Source: Verrucomicrobiales bacterium
Lineage (GTDB): Bacteria > Verrucomicrobiota > Verrucomicrobiia > Verrucomicrobiales > DEV007
Reading direction: 5' to 3'
NCBI GenBank assembly: GCA_021648365.1
Contig: JAKISY010000015.1
Span: forward strand, 1 to 61,557
DNA length: 61,557 nt
Numbering within the stretch: position 1 is the first letter of the stretch; each line of letters begins with the position of its first letter. Shown here one piece after another: positions 51,211-60,109 of this stretch. A model generated the notes under the pieces. That model did not search any database. It was not told the origin of the DNA and saw only the letters and a list, made by a program, of their open reading frames with translations. Both the position numbers and the translations under genes were made by a program.

Positions 51211-52300
51211 TGAGGGTTGCTGTCTCGATGGTTAATCCTGGGCCGAATGCCATGGCGCAAATTTGGTCGCCGTCGCGGGTGTTTGGGTCATTCAAAATTT
51301 TGCTGAGAATGAACAGAATAGTGGGGCTGCTCATGTTGCCATATCTGGCTAAGACTTTCCTCGATGCGCCGATTTGCTCTGGTCGGATTTGTAAGCTGCT
51401 TTCGATTTTGTCGAGGATGGCTCGACCTCCTGGATGCACTGCCCAAGTATCGATGTTGTCTAGGCTGAGGTGGTTTTGAGAAAGGGCTTTGCTGATGATG
51501 TTTTCGATCTCTGCACCGATGATTTTTGCGATATATTTGGAGAGCACCAGATTGAAGCCGTAGTTACCAATATCCCAAGCCATGTCGCGTGCGCCTTCGG
51601 CAGCGATGTCGCTGCGGAAGTAACCAAGTTCGAATGCACGGCTACCGGTTTTAGGAGCTTGGTTGTTGACCAATGCGGCGGCAGCACCATCGGCAAAAAC
51701 GGAGTTGGCGAGGATGCTGTCTAAATCGTCTTTCAATCTCAAGTGCAAGGTGCAAAGTTCTATGCAGATGATTAATACGTTGGCATCTGGATTTGCCTGA
51801 CAAAATTGATTCGCCATTTTGAGGGCGGAGAAGGCAGCGTAGCAGCCCATGAAGCCTAAGTGAAAACGCTGAACATCTGCGGGTAGATCTAAGGCTTCAA
51901 TGACCTCTAGATCGGGGCCAGGATTATAAAATCCGGTGCAGGATACAGTGATGAGGTGAGTGATGTCTGTGTTGCTAATGCTAGGGCAGTTCGCCATCGT
52001 TTGTTGGGCGAGTTGGCGAATCAGGATGCGGGATTCCATTGTGTAGATGTCATTGCGCTCGCCGGTCGAGGGCTCTTTTTCAGCTTCATTGTTACTGTAG
52101 AGTGATAATGAATCGGAACCTGCTTTGCCAAAGTCTTTGACCACGCTGTGGCGTTTGTCGATTTCTGAGGCGGCATAGACTTGTTTGATATAGCGCTTAG
52201 CTTTGCGGCTTTGGGTCCACGTTTGCATGACTTCACATGCGTAATCCTGCGTGTAGCTGCTTTGTGGAACAAGTGTTTCGATGTGTTGAATCCAAGGCAT
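51194..52300 (-). CDS. Type III polyketide synthase
   Basis: The 368-aa chalcone/stilbene-synthase-type enzyme has the full catalytic triad: C153 (FHLGFMGCYAAFSAL), H289 (WAVHPGGRAILD) and N322 (RYGNMSSPTIL), plus the C-terminal FGPG loop (AMAFGPGLTIE). Such enzymes condense malonyl-CoA on an acyl starter to give alkylpyrones, alkylresorcinols or tetrahydroxynaphthalene. With a methyltransferase, a flavoprotein, a lipid exporter and a lipid-binding YceI, a long-chain phenolic lipid is most likely. Confidence 0.94.
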   Translation of the reverse strand: MPWIQHIETLVPQSSYTQDYACEVMQTWTQSRKAKRYIKQVYAASEIDKRHSVVKDFGKAGSDSLSLYSNNEAEKEPSTGERNDIYTMESRILIRQLAQQTMANCPSISNTDITHLITVSCTGFYNPGPDLEVIEALDLPADVQRFHLGFMGCYAAFSALKMANQFCQANPDANVLIICIELCTLHLRLKDDLDSILANSVFADGAAAALVNNQAPKTGSRAFELGYFRSDIAAEGARDMAWDIGNYGFNLVLSKYIAKIIGAEIENIISKALSQNHLSLDNIDTWAVHPGGRAILDKIESSLQIRPEQIGASRKVLARYGNMSSPTILFILSKILNDPNTRDGDQICAMAFGPGLTIETATLNAIIS

Positions 52301-52331
52301 GAAAAGGTCGTGTGAAATATGTGGAAGTATG

Positions 52332-53519
52332 TTAGCCCCCGAGAAATTGTAAGAATTTGGTGAAAGGCAGGTAGAGATTGGAAGCGGAGGCTGAGGCGGA
52401 TTCGTATCTCAGTGCATTATTGATCAGGAAAGGCAGTTGAGTGACGGACAGAGCGGGGATGAGGACTTTTCGTAATGGGCTGCGGAATAAAGAGGCTGTG
52501 AGCTGGGTGAATCCTCGGTAGATTCGGCTCATCTCTTTGCAATCTGCGGTATAATTTTTGAAAGCCTTTTCTTCAGATTCACCGTGTTGAAAAATAGAGG
52601 TCAGAGCGTTGGCAGCATGTTTGGACATCAGAATCCCGTGAGTGATACCCATGCCGGCGATGGGGTCGAGGCTCTCGCTGGTATCTCCTAGCAAGAGGGT
52701 GGAGTCATAAATGTAAGGGCGTTTATTTGACCCAACAGGACCAACGGTGAGTGGTCGTCCGATCACTTCGCCCTGGAAGCAGGATTTCTCGGCAGCTTCC
52801 AGCAGTAGTTGCTGTTGCAAGTTTTTTTCTTGTAGATAAAGTAGCTTATCTTTGCGCGCAAGTAGGGCTACATTCAAGGTGGTGTCGGACACAGGGGTGC
52901 AATACACTTCGTAACCATCTTTTAGTAAAATCGAGACTTCTCCTGTTGTGCTTTGGTATTCGCCTTCCATGACAAAATTGATTCCCCACAAAGGCGAACG
53001 AGTTTTGCTCGTCTTGGGGATGCCGAGCTTGCGAGCGTTGGCTGAGTTGGTGCCATCGGCAAGCACCAAATAACGGGCAGTGATTTGCTGTCCGTCTGCC
53101 AAGCTGAGAAGGTGTAGGGACGCTGTTTTTTGGATGTCAGTGACAGCGGAACCTAAAAAAGGGGTGACGGAGGGGGCGTGGGAAGCGTGATCGACGAGAA
53201 GTTTGTCGAGACGGTAACGAGGGATGCCAATGCCTTTGAGGCGCGGTTGACTGCTGCGAGCAAAAGTGACGGAGTGTTGGTCTAGACCGATACGAAAAGA
53301 GAAAAAAGGTTTGCCTCCGAGTTGCTCAATTTCTTCTTTTAAACCGAGTTCGTAGAGGGAGTCGAGCGCAATATCGGAAACGCCTTCTCCGCAGGCTTTT
53401 TTTCGCGGAAAGGTTTGTTTATCGATGAGAGCGGTCTTTAGTCCCGCCTTGCCCAGGCGAATAGCCAGAGACGCCCCTGAAACAGACGCTCCTATTATCG
53501 CTACTTCGTAAGGTTTCAC
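52332..53519 (-). CDS. FAD-dependent oxidoreductase (geranylgeranyl reductase/UbiH-like)
   Basis: The 395-aa flavoprotein has the FAD fold VAIIGASVSGASLAIRLGKAG, FPRKKACGEGVSDIALDSLYELG (the C-G-E-G motif of the geranylgeranyl-reductase-like group), YLVLADGTNSANARKLG and LLLGDTSESLDPIAGMGITHG (second FAD motif). It could hydroxylate the aromatic ring (as SrsC does in Streptomyces phenolic lipid synthesis) or reduce double bonds. It lies 31 bp upstream of the PKS gene. Confidence 0.9.
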   Translation of the reverse strand: MKPYEVAIIGASVSGASLAIRLGKAGLKTALIDKQTFPRKKACGEGVSDIALDSLYELGLKEEIEQLGGKPFFSFRIGLDQHSVTFARSSQPRLKGIGIPRYRLDKLLVDHASHAPSVTPFLGSAVTDIQKTASLHLLSLADGQQITARYLVLADGTNSANARKLGIPKTSKTRSPLWGINFVMEGEYQSTTGEVSILLKDGYEVYCTPVSDTTLNVALLARKDKLLYLQEKNLQQQLLLEAAEKSCFQGEVIGRPLTVGPVGSNKRPYIYDSTLLLGDTSESLDPIAGMGITHGILMSKHAANALTSIFQHGESEEKAFKNYTADCKEMSRIYRGFTQLTASLFRSPLRKVLIPALSVTQLPFLINNALRYESASASASNLYLPFTKFLQFLGG

Positions 53520-53522
53520 GAT

Positions 53523-53933
53523 TTAATTGAGGTGGATGTTGGGGCGGCCGATGGCGCTGTGGCAATTAGTGCATTGCCCTCGCAGATTGGTGAAGGCGAT
53601 GGTGGCAGCTTTTTGCTGTTTGCCTTTAAGTGCGGTTTTGAGATCTTGGTAGGGGCCCGATTCCCAAGACGTCAACATGGGTTTGAGGTTCACTTTTTGT
53701 CCAGTTTTGCTGGTGACAATAGGGGCTAGTTCGATACCCGTATGCACACTACGACCTACAACTGCGGCGGCGGTTCGGGCACCTGAGTAATCTCCTTGCT
53801 TGGCCATTTTTGCTGATTGTTTCAGAGAAGAATTGGCTCTGCGCATTTGTGATGCGGTGGGACTGGTGACACAGGAGCTCAAGCCGATCATAGCTGAGGC
53901 GACGATGAAAAAGAATGGAATGGATCGTTTCAT
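53523..53933 (-). CDS. Small c-type haem lipoprotein (cytochrome c'-like)
   Basis: Lipobox LSSC is followed by a helical protein of about 115 residues with one CxxCH haem-attachment site (GQCTNCHSAIG) very near the C-terminus, as in cytochrome c' and cytochrome c556. Helices such as QMRRANSSLKQSAKMAKQGD and YQDLKTALKGKQQKAATIAFTNLR fit a four-helix bundle. It is the first gene of the type III PKS operon, 3 bp before the flavoprotein gene, and may pass electrons to or from a quinone product. Confidence 0.8.
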   Translation of the reverse strand: MKRSIPFFFIVASAMIGLSSCVTSPTASQMRRANSSLKQSAKMAKQGDYSGARTAAAVVGRSVHTGIELAPIVTSKTGQKVNLKPMLTSWESGPYQDLKTALKGKQQKAATIAFTNLRGQCTNCHSAIGRPNIHLN

Positions 53934-54212
53934 ATGGGTAAAGGATGACCTTGTGTGAATTTTGGGTTTAAAGATAAGTCAAATTAAGTTAAATCTATTA
54001 TAAAGCATAGGTAAAAGCTAATGAGCGGCACAGTATGCCTAAATGGCAATATAGCGAGTAAAATTTTAATGAGTTGGCAAAAAAAGTGAATTTGCGTGTT
54101 CTTGCTGCAACGTATTAGAAACCTAAGTATTTTTGAAATACGGTCAATGGATCCAGGATTCTTAGAGAATTCGTTTGTATCAACTCTAGGATTCGCTTCA
54201 TTCTGACCTTAC
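53934..54212. other. Divergent intergenic region
   Basis: This 279-bp AT-rich gap lies between two divergent operons (type III PKS and TPR-AAA). It holds TATAAT-like hexamers (TTATAAAG near 53998) but no promoter I can assign with confidence, no hairpin with a T run and no coding frame. Confidence 0.5.
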
Positions 54213-55613
54213 ATGGCAGACATTGAAACATTAAAGCAGGCTTTGGCCGTTTCTCCTAACAACACACCCTTGATTTTGATGTTGGCGGAGGTGTACTTGG
54301 GGCAGTTTTCCTTGAGCGAGGCTCAGGAAACTTTTGAACAGGCGCTGAGCATCGAGCCGAATAATTCCGCCGCGAAAGTCGGAATTGCACGAGTTTTGGA
54401 ATTGAATGGCAAAAGCTCGGAGGCGATCATTCGCATGGAGCAACTCTGCGCGGAAGATCCCGAGCACGCACCCGCTTGGCTGCTGCGCAGTAAATTGGCT
54501 CTTGGGGAGGGCGACGGTAGTGCGGCTCGCAAGCATTATGATCAAGCTGTTTCGATCGATGCAGCCTTGGTCGATGAGGCACTTTTACAAAGAATCGTGC
54601 AAGCTGGAGGGGCGGCACTCGAAGCAGCTGAACCACAAAAGGCTAGAGCGCAAACGGCCGAAGGTTGGCAGGCGGAATTGGATGAGGGCGGCGAGCCTTT
54701 GGAGGATGCTTTTGGGGATGAGGCTTTTGATGACTTGGATGTCGATTTTGTCGAAAAGTCAGATGTGGATTTTTCTAAGGTAGGGGGAATGGAGGCAGTG
54801 AAGGAGGATATCCGGATGAAGATTCTCTATCCTTTGCAAAATAAGGATTTGTTCGCGGCTTATGGTAAAAAAGCAGGTGGGGGAGTGTTGTTATATGGGC
54901 CTCCAGGTTGTGGCAAGACTTTGATCAGTCGTGCAACGGCGGGGGAGATCGATGCGAAGTTCATTTCGGTGGGGCTGCACCAGATTCTCGACATGTGGAT
55001 GGGCAAGAGTGAGGAGAAGCTGCATGAACTGTTTGAATTGGCGCGTCGTCATGCGCCGTCGGTGTTGTTTTTTGACGAAATCGATGCCTTGGCAGCGGAT
55101 CGCAAAGATTTGCGCGCGTCGGCAGGTAGGACGCTGATCAATCAGTTCCTCGCGGAGCTGGATGGCAGTCAGAATGAAAATGATGGGGTGCTGGTATTGG
55201 GTGCGACTAATGTGCCGTGGCATTTGGATTCGGCTTTCCTCAGGCCGGGGCGTTTTGATCGTTTGATCTTCGTGCCGCCGCCCGATGAGCTGGCGAGGAT
55301 GGATATCGTCAATATCATGGCTGAGGGCAAACCTGTAGCGGCTTTGGATGCTAAGAATCTGGCAAAGCGAACCAAGGATTTTTCCGGAGCGGATATCAAG
55401 GCGGTGTTCGATCAAGCGACGGAGGCGGCTCTAGGTGAAGCGATGAAGGCGGGTAAGATGGTGCCCATCACAGCCAAACAATTGGCGAAAACAGCGAAGC
55501 AGGTCAAGCCTTCAACCCGCAAGTGGTTTGAGAGTGCTAAGAACTATGCTTTGTATGCTAATCAGAGCGGGTTTTACGATGAGGTGTTGGATTATTTGGG
55601 GATCAAGAAATAG
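54213..55613 (+). CDS. TPR-AAA+ ATPase (Vps4/katanin-like single AAA domain)
   Basis: The first 150 residues are TPR repeats (LSEAQETFEQALSIEPNNSAAKVGIARVLELNGKSSEAI...). A spacer rich in acidic residues leads to one AAA+ domain: Walker A GPPGCGKTLISRATAGE (about 229-237), Walker B VLFFDEIDALA, and the arginine-rich LRPGRFDRLIFVPPPD. The C-terminal helix region (NYALYANQSGFYDEVLDYLG) resembles the last helices of Vps4-type AAA proteins. Length is 466 aa. It runs straight into the next gene (stop and start adjacent at 55613/55614). Confidence 0.92.
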   Translation: MADIETLKQALAVSPNNTPLILMLAEVYLGQFSLSEAQETFEQALSIEPNNSAAKVGIARVLELNGKSSEAIIRMEQLCAEDPEHAPAWLLRSKLALGEGDGSAARKHYDQAVSIDAALVDEALLQRIVQAGGAALEAAEPQKARAQTAEGWQAELDEGGEPLEDAFGDEAFDDLDVDFVEKSDVDFSKVGGMEAVKEDIRMKILYPLQNKDLFAAYGKKAGGGVLLYGPPGCGKTLISRATAGEIDAKFISVGLHQILDMWMGKSEEKLHELFELARRHAPSVLFFDEIDALAADRKDLRASAGRTLINQFLAELDGSQNENDGVLVLGATNVPWHLDSAFLRPGRFDRLIFVPPPDELARMDIVNIMAEGKPVAALDAKNLAKRTKDFSGADIKAVFDQATEAALGEAMKAGKMVPITAKQLAKTAKQVKPSTRKWFESAKNYALYANQSGFYDEVLDYLGIKK

Positions 55614-56894
55614 ATGAGCGGGGGAATCGACCAATACATGCGCGGCGAGTTGTTGATGCAACAAGGGCGCTATGAGGATGCGGCAGCTTTTTTGAAACAG
55701 GCGATTGCAGCGAATCCTGAAAATGATCTGGCTTTTGCGGATTTGTCGATGTGCCTGTTGGAGATGGAGGGGCGCAGGAAGGATGCGCTCGCTGCGATGG
55801 ATGAGGCGATTGCTTTGGATCCTGAGTATGGCAGGTATCGGGCGATGCGTGCTTTGGTGCTTTGTCGCCTAGATCGAGGTAAGGATGCGCTGGTGGCAGC
55901 GCAGGAAGCGATCGGTATGGAACCGGAGGACGCGTTTGCCTATGCGGCTAAGGCGCAGGCGCACTTGTCGATGGAGCATTGGGCGGAGGGTGAGGTGGCG
56001 GCGAAGGAGTCGTTGGCATTGGATGGGGATAACCAGTTTGCTGGCAATTTATTGGCAATGAGCCTACGGCTGCAGGGGAAAGCGGCGGAGAATGATCTGG
56101 CGGTGGAACAGTTGTTGGCGGAAAATCCGGAGGATTCTTTGGCGCATTACAACGCAGGGTGGTCGGCTTTGCAAAAAAATGATCAGCAAAAAGCGGAAGA
56201 GCATTTTAAGGAAGCTCTTCGCATTGATCCGTCTTTTGACGGCGCGCGCGAAGGGCTCAAGGAATCGTTTGCGGCGCGTTCGGCATTTTACCGAAAATAC
56301 CTGCAGTATTGTTTTTTCATGCAGCGTTTCACCGAGAAGGCGCGCTGGGCGATTGTGATTGGTTTTTATTTGGCTTATCGTTTTGGGATGGCTGTATTGT
56401 CTAAAATCAACCCGGTTTTGGCGATTGCCTTTGCTGCGCTGTATTTGACCTTTGCCCTGTGGGGTTGGTTGGCGCCAGGTTTGGGACATTTTCTGATTTT
56501 GCTGGATCGCTCGGCTCGTCATGCTTTGACAAAGTCGGAGAAGCTCGATGGCCTGGCGGTCGGTGGTGGTCTATTGTTGGGGATTGGTGTGGCTATTATT
56601 GGAGCGAGTTGGGCGATCACACCGCTGATGGTGGTGGGAGGAGTTTTGTGTGCCGGCACCTTGCCGGCGACCTTGTTTTTGACTAATGAATCGAAGCGTG
56701 GGAGATGGGTTTTTGGTAGTATCATGGCTTATGTCTATGTGGTAGGCATGGGGGTGGCGCTTGCAGAGTGGTGGCGGGGGGCGGGTGAGTTGGCGGATGG
56801 TTCGGTGACTTTGTTGGTCGTGGGAGCTGTATTGACCTTGTTGTGCACGTGGATCGGAAGTATTTCGGCTTTGCATCGCGCTGAGGTGGAGTGA
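55614..56894 (+). CDS. TPR membrane protein
   Basis: The first 220 residues are TPR repeats (GRYEDAAAFLKQAIAANPENDLAFADLSMCLLEM; NDQQKAEEHFKEALRIDPSFDGAREGL). The rest has about five membrane helices (AIVIGFYLAYRFGMAVL, VLAIAFAALYLTFALWGWLAPGLGHFLIL, and so on). It directly abuts the TPR-AAA gene with no spacer, so the two are cotranscribed and probably form one complex: a membrane adaptor and its ATPase. The soluble TPR part faces the cytoplasm if the signal-free N-terminus stays inside. Confidence 0.85.
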   Translation: MSGGIDQYMRGELLMQQGRYEDAAAFLKQAIAANPENDLAFADLSMCLLEMEGRRKDALAAMDEAIALDPEYGRYRAMRALVLCRLDRGKDALVAAQEAIGMEPEDAFAYAAKAQAHLSMEHWAEGEVAAKESLALDGDNQFAGNLLAMSLRLQGKAAENDLAVEQLLAENPEDSLAHYNAGWSALQKNDQQKAEEHFKEALRIDPSFDGAREGLKESFAARSAFYRKYLQYCFFMQRFTEKARWAIVIGFYLAYRFGMAVLSKINPVLAIAFAALYLTFALWGWLAPGLGHFLILLDRSARHALTKSEKLDGLAVGGGLLLGIGVAIIGASWAITPLMVVGGVLCAGTLPATLFLTNESKRGRWVFGSIMAYVYVVGMGVALAEWWRGAGELADGSVTLLVVGAVLTLLCTWIGSISALHRAEVE

Positions 56895-56948
56895 ACTTGA
56901 GTGTTTCCGTGCTTGAATTTGTCCCTGCTGAGTTGAAGGTTGATCGAG

Positions 56949-57404
56949 ATGACAGAAAAATTGACTCATATCCGAGCGGATGGTTCGGCAGCGATGGTGG
57001 ATGTATCGGGCAAACCGGTGTCGCGTCGTGAGGCGACGGCTTGTGGTTTTATCCGCCTGCAAGAAAAGACGGTGGAGGTGATCGCTGAAGGGCAGATGCC
57101 TAAAGGCGATGTGCTATCGGTGGCGAGGGTCGCGGGGATACAGGCTGCCAAGCAGACTTCGAATTTGATTCCCTTGTGTCACGCTTTGCCGCTGAGCAAG
57201 GTGGCGGTGGATTTTGAGATCGAAGCGGATGGAGTGCGGATCACGGCTTTGGCGCGAACGGATGCCAAGACGGGGGTGGAGATGGAGGCCTTGGCGGCGG
57301 TCAGTGTGGCGGGTTTGACGATTTACGATATGTGCAAAGCGATCGACAAAACGATGGTGATCGAGAAGATCGAGTTGTTGGAAAAAACCAAAGTGGTGTT
57401 GTAG
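56949..57404 (+). CDS. moaC: Cyclic pyranopterin monophosphate synthase
   Basis: MoaC forms cyclic pyranopterin monophosphate in molybdenum cofactor synthesis. The 151-aa protein has the family motifs KQTSNLIPLCHALPLSKVAVDFE and RTDAKTGVEMEALAAVSVAGLTIYDMCKAIDK, which include the catalytic lysine. ATG at 56949 was chosen over TTG at 56940. The mogA/moaB-type gene follows 23 bp downstream; moaA is not in the window. Confidence 0.96.
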   Translation: MTEKLTHIRADGSAAMVDVSGKPVSRREATACGFIRLQEKTVEVIAEGQMPKGDVLSVARVAGIQAAKQTSNLIPLCHALPLSKVAVDFEIEADGVRITALARTDAKTGVEMEALAAVSVAGLTIYDMCKAIDKTMVIEKIELLEKTKVVL

Positions 57405-57427
57405 TTGGTGAGCTAAAATTGAGTATT

Positions 57428-57904
57428 ATGAAAGTAGGAATTATTACTGTTTCGGATCGAGCATCGGCAGGAGAATATGAGGATGAAGGTGGGCCGGCGG
57501 TGAAGGCTGCCTGTGTCGAGCGTGGCTGGGATGTGGTGGCGGAAGCGGTGGTGCCAGATGAGTTGCAGCGGATTCAGACGAGCATTCGTTCGTTCAGCTC
57601 GCAGGGGTGTGGCTTGATTTTAACAACAGGCGGCACAGGGATCACCGAGCGCGATGTGACGCCCGAGGCGATTCGTGGCATCATGCGGGTGGAGATCCCA
57701 GGCTTTGGTGAATCGATGCGGATGCAGTCCTTGGCGATCACGCCGAACGCGATTTTGTCACGTAATCTAGCTGCGGTGGTGGATGGATCTTTGGTGATCG
57801 CCTTGCCTGGTAAGCCGTCGGGTGCGGTAGAGTGTTTGAGTTTTGTCGAAGGAGCGATCGATCATACGGTTAAGATCTGTATGAACAAACCGACCTCGTG
57901 TTAG
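57428..57904 (+). CDS. Molybdopterin adenylyltransferase (MogA/MoaB family)
   Basis: The 158-aa protein matches the MogA/MoaB family: VGIITVSDRASAGEYEDEGGPA, LILTTGGTGITERDVTPEAI (the T-G-G-T-G molybdopterin-binding loop), IPGFGESMRMQSL, NLAAVVDGSLVIALPGKPSGAVECL. These proteins adenylate molybdopterin before metal insertion. ATG at 57428 lies in the proper frame after moaC. Sequence alone does not separate MogA from MoaB. Confidence 0.92.
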   Translation: MKVGIITVSDRASAGEYEDEGGPAVKAACVERGWDVVAEAVVPDELQRIQTSIRSFSSQGCGLILTTGGTGITERDVTPEAIRGIMRVEIPGFGESMRMQSLAITPNAILSRNLAAVVDGSLVIALPGKPSGAVECLSFVEGAIDHTVKICMNKPTSC

Positions 57905-57906
57905 GT

Positions 57907-58971
57907 TCACTTGCCTGACTGAGTTTCTTCGTCGCTGGTTTTTAGCGGGATGACTTTTTTGATCTCCCACTCAGAGGGCTGACCTTTTTGTTGCTGGGCG
58001 AGCCAGTTGAGAGCAGCTAGGTGGATGATCTGATGACCGCCTTGGAAGAGAGTGATGCGGGTATTGCCGCTGATTTTACGATAGACGGGTGGGAGAGAAC
58101 CGTAGAGCGGATCGGCGAGTGGGAGGGAGTCGGGTAGGGTATCGGCGTTGCCAGCTTGCCACGCTTTTTCGATGGCGTCAGTGGGGATGATGGCACCCAT
58201 CACGTTGGTGGGGGCGCAGTGATTGAAGGCGTGCAAGGAATGGGTGAAGGGGACTGAGCCGCTGCGTCCATCTTCGATGCCGTGGTTGATGTCGAGAGGG
58301 ACTCCTGCGGCACTATGTAGGTAGCGAAGTGGAGAGCGGTCGTCGGCTTGTTTTTTGATGGCGGGGTCTTCGGATGGGTCGCCGCCGAGGGCTTTTTCGA
58401 TGTTTTTCCAATAAACCTGCGTGGATTTTTTGCATTCTCCGTGCCATTTGGCGAGGTCGGAGATGCCGCACCAGGCGGAGACGCCTGCCCAGGTTTTTGG
58501 AGATCGTCCTGCCATCAGTAGGGATGCATGTCCACCGCCAGAGACGCCGATCAGGTAGATGCGAGTTTCGTCGATGTTGGCATTTTTTTTGGCGTATTCT
58601 ACGGCGCTTAGGATGTCGGCTACCACAAGGTCTGAGCCCATAGCTTCGGGGGTCCAGTTGGCGCCACGGAAGTTGGGGTGGATGAAACTCCAGTTTTGAT
58701 CGATGCACCACCGAGCGTAAGTTTTTCCGCCTCCTTGTAGGTAGTCGCCGGACCAAGTGTGCAGGGCTACGAGTAAGGGGCGTTTAGCGCTTATGTCCGC
58801 AGGGGTGAAAAAGAGGGCAGGTTGTTGACTCTGATCGCCAGAGCTGAGGTAAGTGATTTTTTTAACAGCACTGGGGAATCCTTTGATGGCAGGTGTTTGA
58901 CTTTGCACGGGGGATAGAGCGAGTAACAAGAGCGCTGCGATTACGGATGGGATACAGAATGAGGGTTTCAT
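57907..58971 (-). CDS. Secreted alpha/beta hydrolase (S9/esterase-like)
   Basis: A signal peptide (IAALLLLALSPVQSQ) precedes an alpha/beta hydrolase domain. The nucleophile elbow GVSGGGHAS (G-x-S-x-G) is at about residue 145-152, the acid in DINHGIEDGRSG, and the histidine in GGHQIIHLAAL. HTWSGDY near the start could be the oxyanion region. 354 aa. It is likely an exported esterase or peptidase acting on a plant or algal polysaccharide ester, but the substrate cannot be read from sequence. It lies 8 bp after the M23 gene. Confidence 0.87.
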   Translation of the reverse strand: MKPSFCIPSVIAALLLLALSPVQSQTPAIKGFPSAVKKITYLSSGDQSQQPALFFTPADISAKRPLLVALHTWSGDYLQGGGKTYARWCIDQNWSFIHPNFRGANWTPEAMGSDLVVADILSAVEYAKKNANIDETRIYLIGVSGGGHASLLMAGRSPKTWAGVSAWCGISDLAKWHGECKKSTQVYWKNIEKALGGDPSEDPAIKKQADDRSPLRYLHSAAGVPLDINHGIEDGRSGSVPFTHSLHAFNHCAPTNVMGAIIPTDAIEKAWQAGNADTLPDSLPLADPLYGSLPPVYRKISGNTRITLFQGGHQIIHLAALNWLAQQQKGQPSEWEIKKVIPLKTSDEETQSGK

Positions 58972-58979
58972 AGTAGAGA

Positions 58980-60056
58980 TTAGAAACTATCGGTCAGAAG
59001 CTGAATGTAGAGGATGCCACTGTTGGTGAGTTTGGCTTCGCCACCGATGCCACTGAGGCGTTTGAGGGTATTGTAGGAGTGGTTGACGGGGGAGTTTTTC
59101 ACTCCCGTGAGGATGATGCTGTTGATCTTTTTTGCATAGGGGCGGATTTCCATTGGCAGTCCAGAGCTGCTGAGGGTGATCTCCCAAGCTGGAGGAAACT
59201 GGCCTGGTTCGCGCCCTTGTTCGAGCCAGGGGTAACGCTTGGCGATGGGCAGGGAGCGCATCGGACGGGCGGGGACAGCGACGGTGTAGTAGGCAGGTGC
59301 CATGCGCACAAATTCAGCAACGGTGAGTTTGGGGTTTTCTTTTTTGCTGTGAAAAAGCCCGGCGATGTCCATCCCTGAGAGGTTGAGTCCACTGTAGATG
59401 CTGTGGTGATTGGGGGAGCGGAAGTATTTACCATACCAAGTCTCGAAGCGTTCGCTGAGCATCATGGTGAACTCGACGTGAACGTGGGCGCGCTCGCGGT
59501 TGATGCCCGCCCCCGTGTAACCGAGTCGTCCTAAGACGGTGCCGGATTTGACTCGATCACCTCGTTTGACGGCGATGCTGCGGAAATGAGCGTAGAGAGA
59601 ATAGAAGGGGCCTTCACCCCAGTTGTGTTGCACCACTAGGTAGTTGCCATAGTTGGAGCGACCACTGACTTTATTGGTGTAAACGACCAGACCATCTGCG
59701 ATGGATCGCACATCGTCGAGGGGTTCGTTTTTTTTGTCCCGATGCACTGGGCGGATGTCGACGCCTTCGTGGAATCGGGTGAAGATGATGCCGTGCGAAG
59801 TGCGGCGTTGATTGCGCACAAAGCCGTAGCGCCCCGCTGTCCATGGGTGGGAACTGACTCCGTCAAAACTACGGTAGGTGTACATGTAGAACCGCGATGG
59901 GTCGCGGGAGAAGATGGTATCGTTGTCGGTGGGGAGAGTCAGCTGGAAGGCTGCTGGGTTGGGGCTTTTCTGCTGGGCGCTGCCTGAGCTAGCAAGCAGT
60001 AATATCAGCAGTGCCATGAGGAAGCCTTTTTTGCAATTTTGAAAAAGAGAACACAT
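58980..60056 (-). CDS. M23 family peptidase, secreted
   Basis: A signal-like hydrophobic stretch (FLMALLILLLASSGSAQQ) is followed by an M23 (LytM/lysostaphin) domain: FHEGVDIRPVHRD (H-x-x-x-D), SIADGLVVYTNKV, GPFYSLYAHFRSIAVKRGDRVKSGTVLGRLGYTG and HVHVEF, giving the zinc ligands His, Asp and His. It should cut peptidoglycan cross-links or regulate amidases. About 150 residues follow the catalytic part. The first ATG (60056) is used; an internal M at residue 14 is an alternative. Confidence 0.9.
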   Translation of the reverse strand: MCSLFQNCKKGFLMALLILLLASSGSAQQKSPNPAAFQLTLPTDNDTIFSRDPSRFYMYTYRSFDGVSSHPWTAGRYGFVRNQRRTSHGIIFTRFHEGVDIRPVHRDKKNEPLDDVRSIADGLVVYTNKVSGRSNYGNYLVVQHNWGEGPFYSLYAHFRSIAVKRGDRVKSGTVLGRLGYTGAGINRERAHVHVEFTMMLSERFETWYGKYFRSPNHHSIYSGLNLSGMDIAGLFHSKKENPKLTVAEFVRMAPAYYTVAVPARPMRSLPIAKRYPWLEQGREPGQFPPAWEITLSSSGLPMEIRPYAKKINSIILTGVKNSPVNHSYNTLKRLSGIGGEAKLTNSGILYIQLLTDSF

Positions 60057-60109
60057 AGGGAAATGAAGGCGGTGAGATTAAACGGTGTGCGCTTTGCTGA
60101 GTTTATAGC

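Noticed and set aside
51194..52300. PKS-like gene as FabH or HMG-CoA synthase
   Set aside because: The Cys-His-Asn spacing and C-terminal FGPG loop are those of chalcone/stilbene synthases.
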